Origin: Halichondria panicea
Lineage: Eukaryota; Porifera; Demospongiae; Suberitida; Halichondriidae
Reading direction: 5' to 3'
DNA length: 64,000 nucleotides
NCBI RefSeq assembly: GCF_963675165.1
Contig: NC_087381.1
Span: forward strand, 2,232,001 to 2,296,000
A program made the position numbers and the translations under genes. The first letter of the stretch is position 1; the number at the start of each line of letters is the position of its first letter. Below are positions 1-11,582 of the stretch, piece by piece. A model generated the notes under the pieces. The model was not told the DNA's origin. It saw only the letters and a list, made by a program, of their open reading frames with translations, and ran no database searches.

Positions 1-26
1 TGCAAAGCGGAGTTACACATTAGGAG

Positions 27-355
27 CAAGCAGGTTCTGAAAGCCCTGCCCTAACACTTTTGCATTGCATGGCATGTTAACAGCATGGAGCAGGCGAAAG
101 GATTGTTCCCTACAAGCATGGTGGAGGCACTTGGTGGGGGCACTGTGACATGGGCGGCTGGTTCCGCTTGGCCTGACACCCACGTTTTTCCCAACATTAG
201 ACATACATATCTTACATCTTACATATCTACACTATAATTACGGTGTCCTACACACCCCATGCATGCATGCATTCATAGATCAGCAGCAACAATGACGAGG
301 GTGGACATGCCATGCAATGCAAAAGTGTTATGGCAGGGCTTTCAGAACCTGCTTG
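27..355. repeat. Foldback element with 50-bp inverted arms
   Basis: Positions 27-76 and 306-355 are reverse complements over about 50 bp with one mismatch, and the loop between them is about 230 bp. The short ORFs here are the same arm read on opposite strands. No transposase and no clear target duplication are visible, so it is best described as a foldback or MITE-type DNA element of unknown family. Confidence 0.75.
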
Positions 356-379
356 ATCGCTGGATAAATATAATTACAT

Positions 380-531
380 CGCTCGATCACATCGCTCAAT
401 GATCGTAATACATCGCTCAATGATCGTAATACATCGCTTGATAATTGTAATACATCGCTCAATGATTGTATTAATACATCGCTCGATAATTGTAATACAT
501 CGCTCAATGATTGTACTACATCGCTCAATAA
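380..531. repeat. Minisatellite of ~21-bp units
   Basis: About seven imperfect tandem copies of a roughly 21-bp unit built on ACATCGCTCAATGATCGTA are present. The unit length is a multiple of three, so it opens repetitive ORFs on both strands, which I do not regard as genes. The copies are contiguous and have no unique spacers, so this is not a CRISPR array. Confidence 0.85.
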
Positions 532-599
532 AATATCGCCTGCAGTTGGAAATGATCGACAATTTTGTTGAAACAAACGGCTAACCATAACACTATAGA

Positions 600-1290
600 T
601 GTGTGGCTGTGGCATTTGATTTCTCTAGAATTAGCTATTGAGTTAACATACGCACTTGTCGAAACTATTCATTGAAGAAACTGGATTTATCTCACAATCC
701 ACTTGGAGATACATTGGAACCCCTCTATAATGAACACCTTTGGGGAACAATGTTTTGGCCTTTATTACAGAGGTGGTATTTGTTGAGAGGTTGTTTTGTA
801 CACAAATTGTTCATTTAGGACCGGGGTGCCTGGCCGTTATATAGCAACTGGCCTTTATTTGGAGGTGGTTGTTAACAGAGGTTCCACTGTAGTGGATTGA
901 TTGCTCTCATAGAGCAATAGAAATAAACAATTAATAATCACTGAACTTTTGTTAGTCTATATTGCTTCAATACTAGGAGAAACAACTAGATCTACTGGCC
1001 TCATCTCTTATGGCCAACTCGCAATAGAGGATCTGAACATTAGCGGCAACTCATTAGGCGGGAGTCATTCAAAAGTTTTCAGAGCTAATAGAACATAACA
1101 AGACACTCAAGAGACTAGATATTTACAAAGATGACTCATTAACTCAATCCGATATCGATACTCTTCTTAGTTTAACAAATACTGGAAACGCTGACACAGC
1201 CAGAGTCGAGGACACTGACAATAGAGTGGTGTGGTTGTAGTTAGGTTACTAACAATTAGTAGTACAATAAAATTATACACAATAGAACGT
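600..1290 (+). pseudogene. Leucine-rich-repeat gene fragment, decayed copy
   Basis: The plus strand encodes pieces of an LRR protein. KKLDLSHNPLGD lies near 675-710, and an IEDLNISGNSLGG-like segment near 1020-1070 is frame-broken here but readable in the sister copies at 29.8 and 33.7 kb. A TA-flanked MITE separates the two pieces. LRR segments of this type (xxLxLxxNxLGD) occur in NLR and RNI-like proteins, but too little is left to name the parent gene. The fragment faces the POT transporter copy to its right tail to tail, the same arrangement as in the array at 27-36 kb. It is probably a relic carried along with the POT duplication. Confidence 0.55.
710..891. mobile_element. MITE, TA-flanked, ends like TACAGTGGAACC
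   Basis: Termini TACATTGGAACC and GGTTCCACTGTA are inverted, and a TA dinucleotide sits at each end. The interior has the recurring CACCTTTGGGGAACAATG segment. Other copies lie at 10951, 29546 and 33430. The TA ends and short terminal repeats suggest a Tc1/mariner/pogo-type non-autonomous element. Confidence 0.75.
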
Positions 1291-1933
1291 CAAGTGTCTC
1301 AAGGTAAATAATAAAATAAGTTTAGAAATCAATTCTCGTATATACATGTACATGCAGAGAGGTTTGTTAGAGAACAGCTGACTCTGACGCCCACTCAAAT
1401 GATCACCTTCCCTCACAACAACCAGGGCTCTGTCCAGCAAACACATGCACTATTACATGCATTGCATAATTATATATAAGTGAATCCATCAATCTTCTCG
1501 GTGCTTCGATCATCACTTGAGCTATATATAGGCACTCAGATTATTGTACTCATGAGGAATGAGCGTGCGTGCCAGTAGTGTATCGACCACTAAAAAGCAA
1601 AGGTTATATAATTATGACTGGATCTTTAGTTTCTTTCATTATATTCAAATAATAGTATAGGTGTGAAGCACAAATCACTAAATATAACCAATTTACCGAG
1701 CCAGAAGATGGATGGAAAGTTAATTGTCTTTATAACTCTGAATCGCAACATTGATATCTAGTACATTATCGCATTTTTATAATTGTGTGTGTATAGGCTG
1801 AATGTCTAAAACATAATAAAGATATAAAATAGCCAAAAATAAAGTGGCACTAGCTATTAATTATCACAAGTCAATAATAATTATGGAAAAATTATTAACT
1901 ACATCACTAGCTGATCATGAGGCATGCAGTTTT

Positions 1934-3836
1934 CTAATTGTCAGCAGTGTTGACATCCAGTTCCTCAAACTCTCGATTATGACTAATATCCTTTTCATAA
2001 AACTCTTCAATGAACTTCCGTATATTGCAGAACTCATCACGCTGTCAATACTGGTACCTCTTTGCCACTACTGTGAAAGCCACAACACCAGCGACAGATA
2101 TCACTATGTTGACTGAGAAATACACCAAACCTGCTCTTGGGGAGGAAACCCAGAAACTAAATGGTAGCAGAATTCCAAGAACACCGATCAGCTGAAAGAC
2201 TCCTTTAACAGCAAAGGAGATTCCAATGAGAAGACCTTTCATGGAATGAAGGCTTTGTGCACAAATAAACTCAAACACACCACCATAGATCAGTATGTAG
2301 GCCATTGCTAAAAGGACTTGCTGAATAATAAGGAACTGTGGAGAAACGTTCAGTGGTGCCAGGCCCACATACTTAAATTGATTGAAACTGAAGTGTTGAG
2401 GTTGAAATACAGAGGTGGAATTCAGACCACTGGGTAGAAGGTGACCAATTGAGTCAATTAGCAGTGAGCAGATTAGGTTGATTGTGATTAGACAAAGACC
2501 GATTCCAATACGCTTTAGGATACCATATCTCTGAAGTAGAGGATGAATTATTTTGAGATAAACTGGAAGCAAAACGACAATGATAACAGGGTAAAGTGTA
2601 TCACCAGTTGAAAATGCAGAATCAAGTATGTTTTCAAAACTGACATCATATAGAAAGCTAGTACTTGTACTTGTCATGTGATGTTTCAGAATTAGAAGGA
2701 AAACAGATGCAGCAATATCCACTGCAAAGAATGATCCGAGTGAAAGCAAGATGTACAAAATTCCAAAGAATGATTTCACATTCTCCACCTGCTCTGTTGT
2801 GAAGGGTCCTCCATACTTGCTCTTGCCAAGATCCAGTCCTGTCGGTATATCATCCTCCCAGTAGGTAAAGGCACTGCGTCTAATTGGTACTTTGTGTTTC
2901 CGAGCAAAAGAAACAACTCTTGCTACGTCTTTATACGGGTTGCCAACTCCAGAGTCGGTAATAAACCACCTGCGCTTAGCAACACAAAGAGAAACAGGAA
3001 CAGCAATCAAGAACAAAAACAACACAAATGCATAATAAAAAAAAAAACTATAACCAGTGGAAATTACCATGCTATATGCAATGTTTCCCAGACTAATTCC
3101 GAAGTAACTTGTGAATAAAAACCAGTGAATAAATAAGAAGCAATCTCTAGCAGGAGAGTCTTGAAGCTGGTCAATTCCAAACTGTATCACATTAGCAGAA
3201 AATGCAGTAAATCCTGTTAGTATAGTAACAACTACAACAAAAGACAACAAACTTCCCAAAGCAATAACAGAGTAGATAAAAATATCACAAACTGAGGAAT
3301 GTGAATCTGAACATTTCAGAAAGATAACAGGCAAAGTTATACAACAAAAGACACCTCCACAGATGACTAAGCTCAACAATGATCCCCACATTGTTTTCAA
3401 TCCACACATAACAACTTTATACCTCCCAAAACGAACATCAGCCAATGTATCCAGCCAGGGGGTAAAACAGCAGCCAAAACGCAATCACACCATACACCCC
3501 TGATCCTAACATGATGTAATAAACTATGGTATTTGTAGGGTACGTGTACATCCCAGACAAGTTGAAAGAATCAAAAACATAATTACCAGGATTTGCAAAA
3601 TATCCGAAAATTAATACAACTAGAGTATTCCAAAAAAGTATCATATTAGCAGCTTTGGACTTGATCAGTATGGACTGTCGAAACCTTTGAAAGAAAGGTA
3701 TCCTTTGCAGTTTCTTGTTTTTCTGCAAAAGAGGTTGGTCTTCTACAGTGACAGTATTAGGACCAGTCAATTGAGTAGCTTGTTCTATTACACCTTGTTC
3801 ATGGCTAGCCATGACTATTAGCGAGCTTTGATCCAC
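1934..3836 (-). pseudogene. POT/SLC15-like peptide transporter, copy A, broken
   Basis: The single-exon minus-strand reading frame matches the proton-dependent oligopeptide transporter family (POT/PTR2, MFS). It has LAGYLADVRFGRYK-like and QFGIDQLQDSPARD signatures, a long central loop with TGLDLGKSKYGG, and about twelve hydrophobic segments over ~620 codons. The family moves di- and tripeptides or related solutes with protons; the substrate here is unknown. Translation may begin at 3836 or at the conserved MASHEQ start at 3812. Against sister copies D and E there is one extra base near 3446, which shifts frame inside the ADxxxGRY motif, and a CGA-to-TGA change at 2045-2047, which removes the last ~37 codons. 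The TM1 ExxER motif of typical POTs is not seen in any copy. Sequencing error cannot be excluded, but two lesions argue for a pseudogene. Confidence 0.8.
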
Positions 3837-3839
3837 AAA

Positions 3840-4757
3840 AAAATAATTAATTACTATTCTCTTGTGGAAACAAACACAAACGCATGTTGAGATCTAGATC
3901 TAAACACTGTATTATTATCTCATCGAATTTAACAAACTAAAGTCTTTTTACAGTAACTTTATAGTTAGTTTACGCAACTTTTTTTGGGAAAATATGACTA
4001 TAATTATAGCTATACTCCTTTCGTCCTCCTCAGTATCTACACGAGTACATTCTGTAATCTGCTCCTGGTATCTAAATACGATCATGCACCATCACTATAG
4101 GACACTATACAATCAGTGACTCTCCGGCCATCTCTCATACTCACTTTTTAATGAAGCTGTGTTGTGATAGTTCAGTTTGTCTCCCTTGCAGTTGTTTAAA
4201 GAAGGAGGCTTGTACTGAGAGCAGAAAGTGACACACCACTGAACTTCATTGCCACTGGCCGGTATAGATTCTAGATATTTGAATGGTCTCATGCAGATGC
4301 ATAATTATGGTTACATTAATTGTATCACTTCTTACTAACTCGCATTAATTTTCATGCTTACAATTTCATTTTACATGACTGTATAGATATCCTACGTCCT
4401 GCACGAAATTCTAAGCTGAATCTGGGTCGGATTTCTTTTTTGCACTATTCGTTTTGGTTTGTGGTTGTGAACTTCACACTCTTCTAGAACTATATATACT
4501 TATTATTGTTTATTCCAGATTTTTGTTGCTGCATGGGATTCTAGACTATATTCCTTGGCTGAGTTGTATAATTTCCATACCATTATTTTGCTGAGTGCAC
4601 ATGATATGTTGTTTGTATACAAGTGTGCATGAATCGATATTCAGTTTATGAAACTATCAAAGCTCGGTATATATTTCCACATTATCCCAAAAGAAACATT
4701 TAAACTCACTATACACTTCCCTTGCATATGTGGGAGTGCATATAATATGGCCAGCAA
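3840..4757. repeat. Duplicated spacer upstream of POT copy A
   Basis: This stretch is repeated, with small indels, at about 36500-37510 (upstream of POT copy E), and its left-hand part recurs at about 40130-40520. It joins the 5' side of a POT copy to a fragment of the Roc-COR gene. A possible exon lies on the minus strand around 4150-4260 and ends at an AAA|GTGAGT donor; its counterpart at 36.9 kb does not keep the same frame throughout. I assign no product. Confidence 0.65.
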
Positions 4758-5000
4758 GTGTACGTGAATGAAAAACATAGAGGATTCCGTCCAAAAATCT
4801 TCTCAGTGCTTTATTACTCGAATCTCCAGAAATTTTCAGAACATCATCGAGATTATTGCACTCCTGAAATTCTGAAATGCAGTGCTGGTATTCTCAGAGC
4901 TGTGCATAGTGTATATACGATATCATCAGTGAGTCAAGGATTCTTGTTCAACAAGTTGCGAGGGCCGAGATGCCGTGCTTCAGCAATTAACATAAATGAT
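4758..5000 (-). pseudogene. Roc-COR gene 3' fragment
   Basis: The minus strand is homologous to the 3' end of the large exon of the ankyrin-Roc-COR gene (about 14870-15095). It covers the C-terminal stretch that precedes the death domain and is interrupted by small indels. It is a duplicated scrap, not an independent gene. A second fragment of the same exon lies at 40545-41070, beside the same spacer sequence, so Roc-COR and POT pieces were copied together. Confidence 0.65.
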
Positions 5001-5122
5001 CATTATTATGATTTGCTATCTTTCAACGAAATTCAAGTTATGCTCATTCCAAACCAGCCATTAATCTCATTGGTACTTGAGGTAAAATTTACTTTACACT
5101 GACTGGGCATCCATGCTGTCAC

Positions 5123-6002
5123 TAGGCCCTGATAAATTATGCTTTTTTCACCCATTATTCTATTCTTTAATTCTTGAAAAATGTGCCTATTAATCCATAA
5201 AAAATCCGATTATTCTCTCGTAAAAAAATGCGTGGCTGAGAAACCATGACTGGTACGAGTGCAGATACTACGGTCAAATTAAGACATAGCCTGACATAAA
5301 CACAGCACACAACTGACACACGACATAATTAGTAATTATATCACATGGTTCTCAGTGTTATCTTGCTTGAACTGATGCATAATATTCACCTTTAACAGCC
5401 ATTTTTTGCCAAGAGAACATCGTTATGCCAAATTCAAGTTATGCTAGTAATGATCTTTACCAAAAATGAACATTGATGCCCAATCATTCTTTAGTGCTGA
5501 TCACATAATCTCCAGCCAATCAGCTTATCTGAAAGTAGTCAGGTGACCATGGATTAAATAACTTAATCCACACTTAAGTGTGCTTTAAGTTGGTTTGTTA
5601 ATGCACACTTTTTATCAATACAAGCAGATTGAATCTGAATGTCATCATAATTATAATAATAATACAAGCAGATTGAATATGTACACAAGCAAAGCTGAAA
5701 AGTATTAGAAAGTTGAATGTTATTGTTTCGACTTGTTTCATGTGTAGTTAAGTGTATCGAATTGCTGACTTGACCATAGCATCGCTTTTTCGTCTGGAGA
5801 AATAGGCTCAGCTTGCTTCGAAGATGTACGTACCTGTACCTAAGCCAGATCCATATAATCGTTTCTGCGCCTCGAGCACCACGTTAACCTCGAGGCCATC
5901 CTCGGCACACACTTAATCTTGGCTAGGTGTGCTCTAAATAATACTTAGACACTTAGATCTATAATTATGCTAAAATTATTCGAGCATAATTTATCAGGCC
6001 TA
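5123..6002. mobile_element. hAT-like non-autonomous DNA transposon, 880 bp, 8-bp TSD
   Basis: The ends TAGGCCCTGATAAATTATGC and GCATAATTTATCAGGCCTA are inverted. The element is flanked on both sides by GCTGTCAC (5115-5122 and 6003-6010). The related locus near 41310-41330 has this sequence once, uninterrupted, and so behaves as the empty site. Eight-base target duplications are characteristic of hAT elements. No transposase ORF is present inside. Confidence 0.85.
5230..5277. repeat. Left arm of 48-bp dispersed inverted repeat
   Basis: This 48-bp sequence recurs inverted at 6247-6294 with three mismatches. The left arm is inside the hAT-like insertion and the right arm is outside it, so the pair cannot simply be the termini of that element. 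Confidence 0.7.
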
Positions 6003-6246
6003 GCTGTCACCTCCTGCATAGCATGAGTTGTGATAACCCCCTGCATATGATAATAATTATAGGCTTGCATGCTTTTATTCAGATCTCGGTGTAAAGTAAG
6101 CCACCCAGGTCCCTAGATAAAATTTTTAATAGATAAATATTGTGGTCCACGAAATGATTATTATCACAGGTTTAATAATGTCAAGGGAAAATTGACTGCA
6201 TCAGGAATTGTACATGCACAAATAAAAGTCATATATAGCACTGATC

Positions 6247-6294
6247 TTGACCGTAGTATCTGCACTTGTACCGGTCATGGTTTCTCAGCCATGC
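6247..6294. repeat. Right arm of 48-bp dispersed inverted repeat
   Basis: Reverse complement of 5230-5277 with three mismatches. The surrounding 6011-6720 stretch holds no gene I can recognise; its first ~50 bp continue the spacer that also occurs at about 41317-41370. Confidence 0.65.
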
Positions 6295-6720
6295 CCATCT
6301 ATTATTGATTAAAGATGGTAGAATAGTAAGAGAAGTAGAGCCTGAGAAGTCATCTGCCTTGTGGAAGCAATTGCAAATTTGAGGGACTGCTTTTTAATCT
6401 AGGTTGTGTTTGTTTGGAAGCGCTATATGCAGAATGTCCTGGAGATGGCTATACTTGGAGCAAACGCTGGGCAAGAAACTTATTTTAATACTCACTCACT
6501 TACCTTACTTCAGTCAGACAAAGTGCGGTGAATGTTAAAATAGTGCAATTTTTAAAATGACATCATTAAAACGTTCATGGATAATAAAATTAAACTATCT
6601 GTCGAGCCACTTTCTTGATGTGGTCTTTCCCTGCAGAGATAGAACAGTTTTAACATGAGTCAAAATAAATGAAATATTGCTAAACACATGCAAACCCACT
6701 GCCAATCAAATGATCAAGAG

Positions 6721-7350
6721 AGTGGTGTGGTTGTAGTTACTTAGGTTATTAACAATTATATAGATCTACTAAAGGTTGGTGTAATAATTGAAATGTTAAA
6801 AGATTTTAGTAGTAGTACAATAAAATTCTGTACAGCAAATTAAACACACTATGATATATAAGTGGATCTATCAATTATGTTCTCGGTATATACTTCATCA
6901 CTCGAATCTCCAGAGCTTTCCAAGTTTTCAGAATATTATCGGCACTCAGATTATTACAATTTTGAAATCCAGTCATTGTAATTGCATATCACATTTTTAT
7001 ATATGTAGGCTAAATTAATAATATATATAAATGGCCAAAAATAATGTTAATCTATTATACTCCACACGAAATTAGACTATGTCAATAATTAACTACATCA
7101 CTGAGGCAGTTTTCTAAATGTCAGCAGAGTTGACATCCAGTTCATCAAACTCTCGATAATGACGAACATTCTTTTCATAAAACTCTTTAATAAATTTCCG
7201 TATATATATTGCAGAACTCATCACGCTGTCGATACTGGTACCTCTTTGCCGCTACTGTGAAAGCCACAACACCAGCGACAGATATATCACTATGTTGACT
7301 GAGAAATACACCAAACCTGCTCTTGGGGAGGACACCCAGAAACTGAATTT
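6721..7350 (-). pseudogene. Partial duplicate: LRR tail plus POT 3' end
   Basis: 6721-6830 repeats the sequence that follows the LRR fragments (compare 1230-1290). 7114-7350 is the C-terminal end of the POT reading frame on the minus strand, with a stop at 7114 and the recognisable SSPRAGLVYF segment. The stretch between them is shortened, and there is a 2-bp repeat expansion near 7285. The fragment is cut at about 7350, where sequence unrelated to POT begins, and the GLUT-derived exons follow. It is a scrap of a POT/LRR unit. Confidence 0.7.
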
Positions 7351-7452
7351 TACCCATGAAAACCTATAAGTGTGTTGATTTTTTTATCCTACAAAAATGA
7401 CCCACTATACGTTATAAGAAAACAATTACGTGGCGCACTTTATCTCACGTAC

Positions 7453-7883
7453 CCCTAATATTGCGAAGGTCCCTCCCATTCCCACACCAGTCAGAAATCG
7501 GCCCACTATCAAGACCACCTTGAAGACTGTGCCATTTTCAGCGAGCACAGCACAGAGGATAATGAAGTAACCACTGAGATAGGGCACAGACGTTAGAATG
7601 ATGGTGGTTTTACGACCTAACTTGTCTGCCAACCACCCGGCAATTAGTCCACCAAAGAGATCACCCACTGGAGCAGCTGCCTATACAAGTAGATGTTGAG
7701 AATCACTGATCCATACTGACTTATAAACTTATGCTTCCTCACCCCAAAGATATCAGCCAGCTGAGTGTCAAATCTGAACTGAGGATCGTCCAGTTGTAGC
7801 AGCTCCACCAGCACTGGTGATGGGAAGGCAAGCGTGACTCCAGCGAGCAGAGAGAGCAAACACACAGTCAGAACAGAGTCCAT
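7453..7883 (-). pseudogene. Duplicate of GLUT-like exons 1-2
   Basis: Exon 1 (7743-7883, 47 codons) and exon 2 (7453-7680, 76 codons) closely match the first two exons of the GLUT-like gene at 10.2 kb. The splice donors (GTGAGG, GTACGT) and the acceptor are intact. Exon 2 carries the MFS signature ending in ADKLGRKTT. No exon 3 follows; the next sequence is a POT 3' scrap. It could still make a truncated transcript, but with only about two membrane helices it is unlikely to be a transporter. Confidence 0.75.
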
Positions 7884-8515
7884 AGTCTAATGGGGACCTT
7901 GCTGTCTGTGGAGACAGTCTCGATGACTGTGCTAAGCCTCTGACCATCTGGTTGATGTTGTAAATCAGAGACTAGCCTATCATCATCATCAATCATTGAA
8001 ATTGGACTAGACTTATAATTAGCCATAGCTAGCTATATAATTATAGTCTACTGTAACTTGACTGACTGCATGTGATGACTATAGTACTTATAGTTTAATA
8101 TAAACACAGGTACTAGGTAATGTGTCCATCTTTATCTACCCTTTAGGCTTAACTGTGGTGACACTATCAAGAAACAGATGAAATAGATCTACTTAGGAAT
8201 GTATATGTATGTTCCTTCACCACATGCACTGCAGTGCTTAAAAAACATGGCATATAGATGTGCACAATCAATTCAAATTACTGAACTGTCAATTCAAAAT
8301 GTCATCACCCAGATACGACCTAACTAGCTGTAAACATAAGTCTCAAAGGACTGTATATCAATACATGCAGTGATCGAATAACGACTGAAATAAGAATCTG
8401 AATGGTATTACAGATTAATTAAGTCTATGTATGCAGTTGTTGCTAAGCATGTATTTAAGATTCTACACATAAATTATAGATCTAGCTACAGGGCGTGCAT
8501 GAGCTAATAACTCGA
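7884..8515. other. Intergenic stretch, no gene seen
   Basis: Between the GLUT-like gene and its partial duplicate I see no conserved coding segment, repeat termini or RNA gene. Confidence 0.5.
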
Positions 8516-10158
8516 TTAACACGTACATGCAGTATCATCCACGTCAATGTTTTTAGAGCAAGTCTGGCACTGAAGTCTAGCTGCAAACATTTCTTGCAAT
8601 TCTTCAAGTTTCTTCCCTTTGGTCTCGATGAAAAACAGCAAAATTATGAGAAAGGACAAGGCGTGATAACTTGCTAGCAATAACCAGATTCCCCAAGCTC
8701 CAATGGCTTCCGAGAGATTTAGAAATGTCCCAGACGAAATTGCAGCCATACCCCAAGAAATAGCTGACATAATGCCTACAGCCATACGTCGTACATTAAA
8801 CGGAATATATTCCGAAACTATAACCCATGGCACAGGTCCTACTCCAATTGAAAATGACAATGAAAAAAGAATGACTCCAGCAATAGCCAATGGATAAAGA
8901 TGCGGATTGCAATCAACTACTAAATCAGCAGTCTCTATAATAGTTGAGTTATTACAATAAGACGGTTGCGTCAAGTAAAACTGCACACTCATTATTGAAG
9001 ATGCTAAAAACATTCCACTAGAGCTTAAAACAAGAAGCAACTTTCTACCAACGAAATCAATCACTATCACACCAATAATAGAAACCAGCAAACTCACACC
9101 GCCAAGTGAAAATGCAGCTGTGAGATTGGGAGATGGAACGCCAATATCGGAAAATATTGGACCAATGAAATTTGTCAGCGGTCCCTTATGCTTGTTGATA
9201 TATTAAAATGTACAACACAAGCAGGAAGGGAATGAGCCTATTTCGATTGCAAAGCAGTTGTCTGATAGTATTGAAGAATGTGGGACTTTTCTTCGTAAAA
9301 CTTGATTTAATTTCATTAACTTCCTGTTGTAATTTTCGATACTTTGGTCCTCGCAAGTACTTCAAAATAGCCGTAGCTTCTTTTTCGTTCTTCGATTTCA
9401 AAAGTAGCCATCTTGGTGTCTCGGGTATCCAAATGCCCAGTAATACGAACAATGTTACAATTCCTACGATCACAAGGGCCAAATGGTAATAGTGTGTGTT
9501 TGAAACAGCCCCCAGCTTCAAAATTAATAGAATTCCAAGAGAAATGGTCACTTCAGTCATACTAGCAAAAACACTCCTCTGGATCTTGACGGAGAAATTT
9601 CACCGATGTAAACCTACAATCATGTATTGAACACAATAAGTTCGCGTATGGTATTTAGCAGACTAGTGCTATCTTTTATTTTACCCCCAGTATTGCAAAG
9701 GTCCATCCCATTCCCACACCAGTCAGAAATCGGCCCACCATCAAGACCACCTTGAAGACTGTGCCATTCTCAGCGAGTACAGTACAGAGGATAATGAAGT
9801 AGCCACTGAGATAGGGCACAGACGTTAGAATGATGGTGGTTTTACGACCTAACTTGTCCGCCAACCACCCGGCAATTAATCCACCAAAGAGACCACCCAC
9901 TGGAGCAGCTGCCTATATAAATTAAGGGAGTCGCACATTCATGCAATTGTACATCACTTACTAAGGAGCTGTAACAAAAAGTGACAGGCATGGACGAAAC
10001 TTATGCTTCCTCACCCCAAAGATATCAGCCAGCTGAGTGTCAAATCTGAACTGAGGATCGTCCAATTGTAGCAGCTCCACCAGCACTGGCGATGGGAAGG
10101 CAAGCGTGACTCCAGCGAGCAGAGAGAGCAGACACACAGTCAAAACAGAGTAGACCAT
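8516..10158 (-). CDS. GLUT/SLC2-like facilitative sugar transporter, two compensating frame breaks
   Basis: Four coding blocks on the minus strand give about 490 residues, the usual size for the SLC2 sugar-porter family in the plasma or organelle membrane. Exon 1 is 10015-10158, exon 2 is 9685-9912, and exon 3 runs from 9613 to a TAA at 8516. Exon 1 has the first hydrophobic segment with PSPVLVELL. Exon 2 has GWLADKLGRKTT. Exon 3 has YIGEISPSRSRG, PETPRWLL, a QQ near 9190 and, late, VSEYIPFNVR and ETKGKKLEEL, all family hallmarks that most resemble GLUT6/8-type members. Exon 3 starts and ends in the same frame, but its middle (about 9570 to 9185) reads in another frame. One change is at a T5 run near 9571 and the other near 9184. 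These are two small indels that cancel, from either mutation or sequencing error. Gene or young pseudogene; the substrate is inferred from family only. Confidence 0.75.
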
Positions 10159-10950
10159 CGTCCATAGTCTAATGGGGACCTTGCATGCTGTCTGTACTGG
10201 AGACAGTCTCCTCTAGTGTAAATTCCTCTTTTAGTAGTTCTCCAGATTTTTCCATCATTATGAGTATGAAAGGCTCTCAATAACGCATGTGCAGATCACT
10301 TTGGAACTGCAGCTATATAATCATAATAGAGCACTCTATGTAGATCAACTCCCCTTTCTGCATGGATCTGCCTCCTGATCGAGATCTACACCCATGCAAA
10401 TCATTCATTGTAAGAATGATATACAGTGCAACCTCCCATAATGGATCCTCCCACTAGACACTAGCTGTTTTATAAGTACCTTATTAAGGTGACATATTTT
10501 CATAGTAGATTTGTTTGCAATTTCACATTTTGCTGATATTAAGTTCTGCTAAATTCTGCTCAAGTAAAATAATTATTAATGTTATTCATAGCGTTTCTAT
10601 TCGCAAGTTGAGCATTTTCCACACAATAAATAATAATTCGACGGCATCCCGAGCATTCGAAAGCATCACTGCCATGTAGTTTGCATGGTCAGCAATAATA
10701 TTTAACATTCTTTCCACTGTATAAATGTATGACCATAATTATACATGTATTGTAAATGGAATGTTTGATTATGTATGACAAACAGGGAGAAAAGAAGAGA
10801 AAAAGAGGTGTAACGAATGCTCTGAATGTAAAAGAAGATTGTGGTTTGTGTCAAACATGATATGCAAAGACATGCTGTTGCATGGGGGCAGTCCATGTAC
10901 GCAAGAAACAATGCTGTCAACACAATTATAGAAACTGCGTTAAATCAGTT

Positions 10951-11264
10951 AATGAACCCCTCTACGAACACCTTTGGGGAACAATGTTTTGGCCTTTATA
11001 CAGAGGTGGCCTTTGTTGAGCCGTAAGCGTTCTAATTATAGAACCAGCCTTGGTTAGGATACCCTCTTTTATAACGCCCATATACTACCAATTTTTTTGT
11101 ATATACATTGTTTCTAGAAAAAGAATTATTTTTTACACTGGTTCTATAATTACAAGAGGTTGTTTTGTACACAAACTGTTCATTTGCATGGGACCTGGGT
11201 GCCTGGCCGTTATATAGCAACTGGCATTAATTTATTCGGAGGTGGTTGTTAACAGAGGTTCCAT
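10951..11264. mobile_element. MITE (TACAGTGGAACC family) with a second MITE inside
   Basis: The outer element matches the 710, 29546 and 33430 copies. It is split by an insertion at about 11033-11154 whose ends, TATAGAACCAG and CTGGTTCTATA, are inverted. The uninterrupted copies elsewhere act as empty sites. Confidence 0.7.
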
Positions 11265-11445
11265 GCATAGACTGTACATTAAAACGTGTATATAGTGAAA
11301 CAAATCTGCTTTGTGGCTGAGACTAGATGGAGCCAGTAATCTTTCCTTGGCCTATACAATATGCCTGTACCAAGCAAGTTTCTACATTTTATTGTCTCCA
11401 TACACTTCTCTGTTAAGTACTTGCTTTAGAGCTGCAAACAATTGA

Positions 11446-11582
11446 AAGTAGCTTGCATACTAGTCTGAAACCAGAAGAGGCTGTCATCTACCTCTATGAT
11501 GGTTGGATGGTCGTGATATTTTGAACTTGGTTTCTGTACAAATGAGAGTTTCTTCTGGCTTCAGACTAGTGTGCAAGCTTTC
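11446..11582. repeat. Small foldback (~35-bp arms)
   Basis: The arms 11446-11480 and 11547-11582 are inverted copies around a core such as ACTAGTCTGAA, with a few mismatches. No coding content. Confidence 0.6.

Noticed and set aside
380-531. Possible CRISPR-like array
   Set aside because: Repeat units are contiguous with no unique spacers, and the genome is an animal's.
328-615. Repetitive Leu/Ser-Asp ORFs on both strands
   Set aside because: The 21-bp minisatellite keeps frames open; the peptide repeats mirror the DNA repeat.
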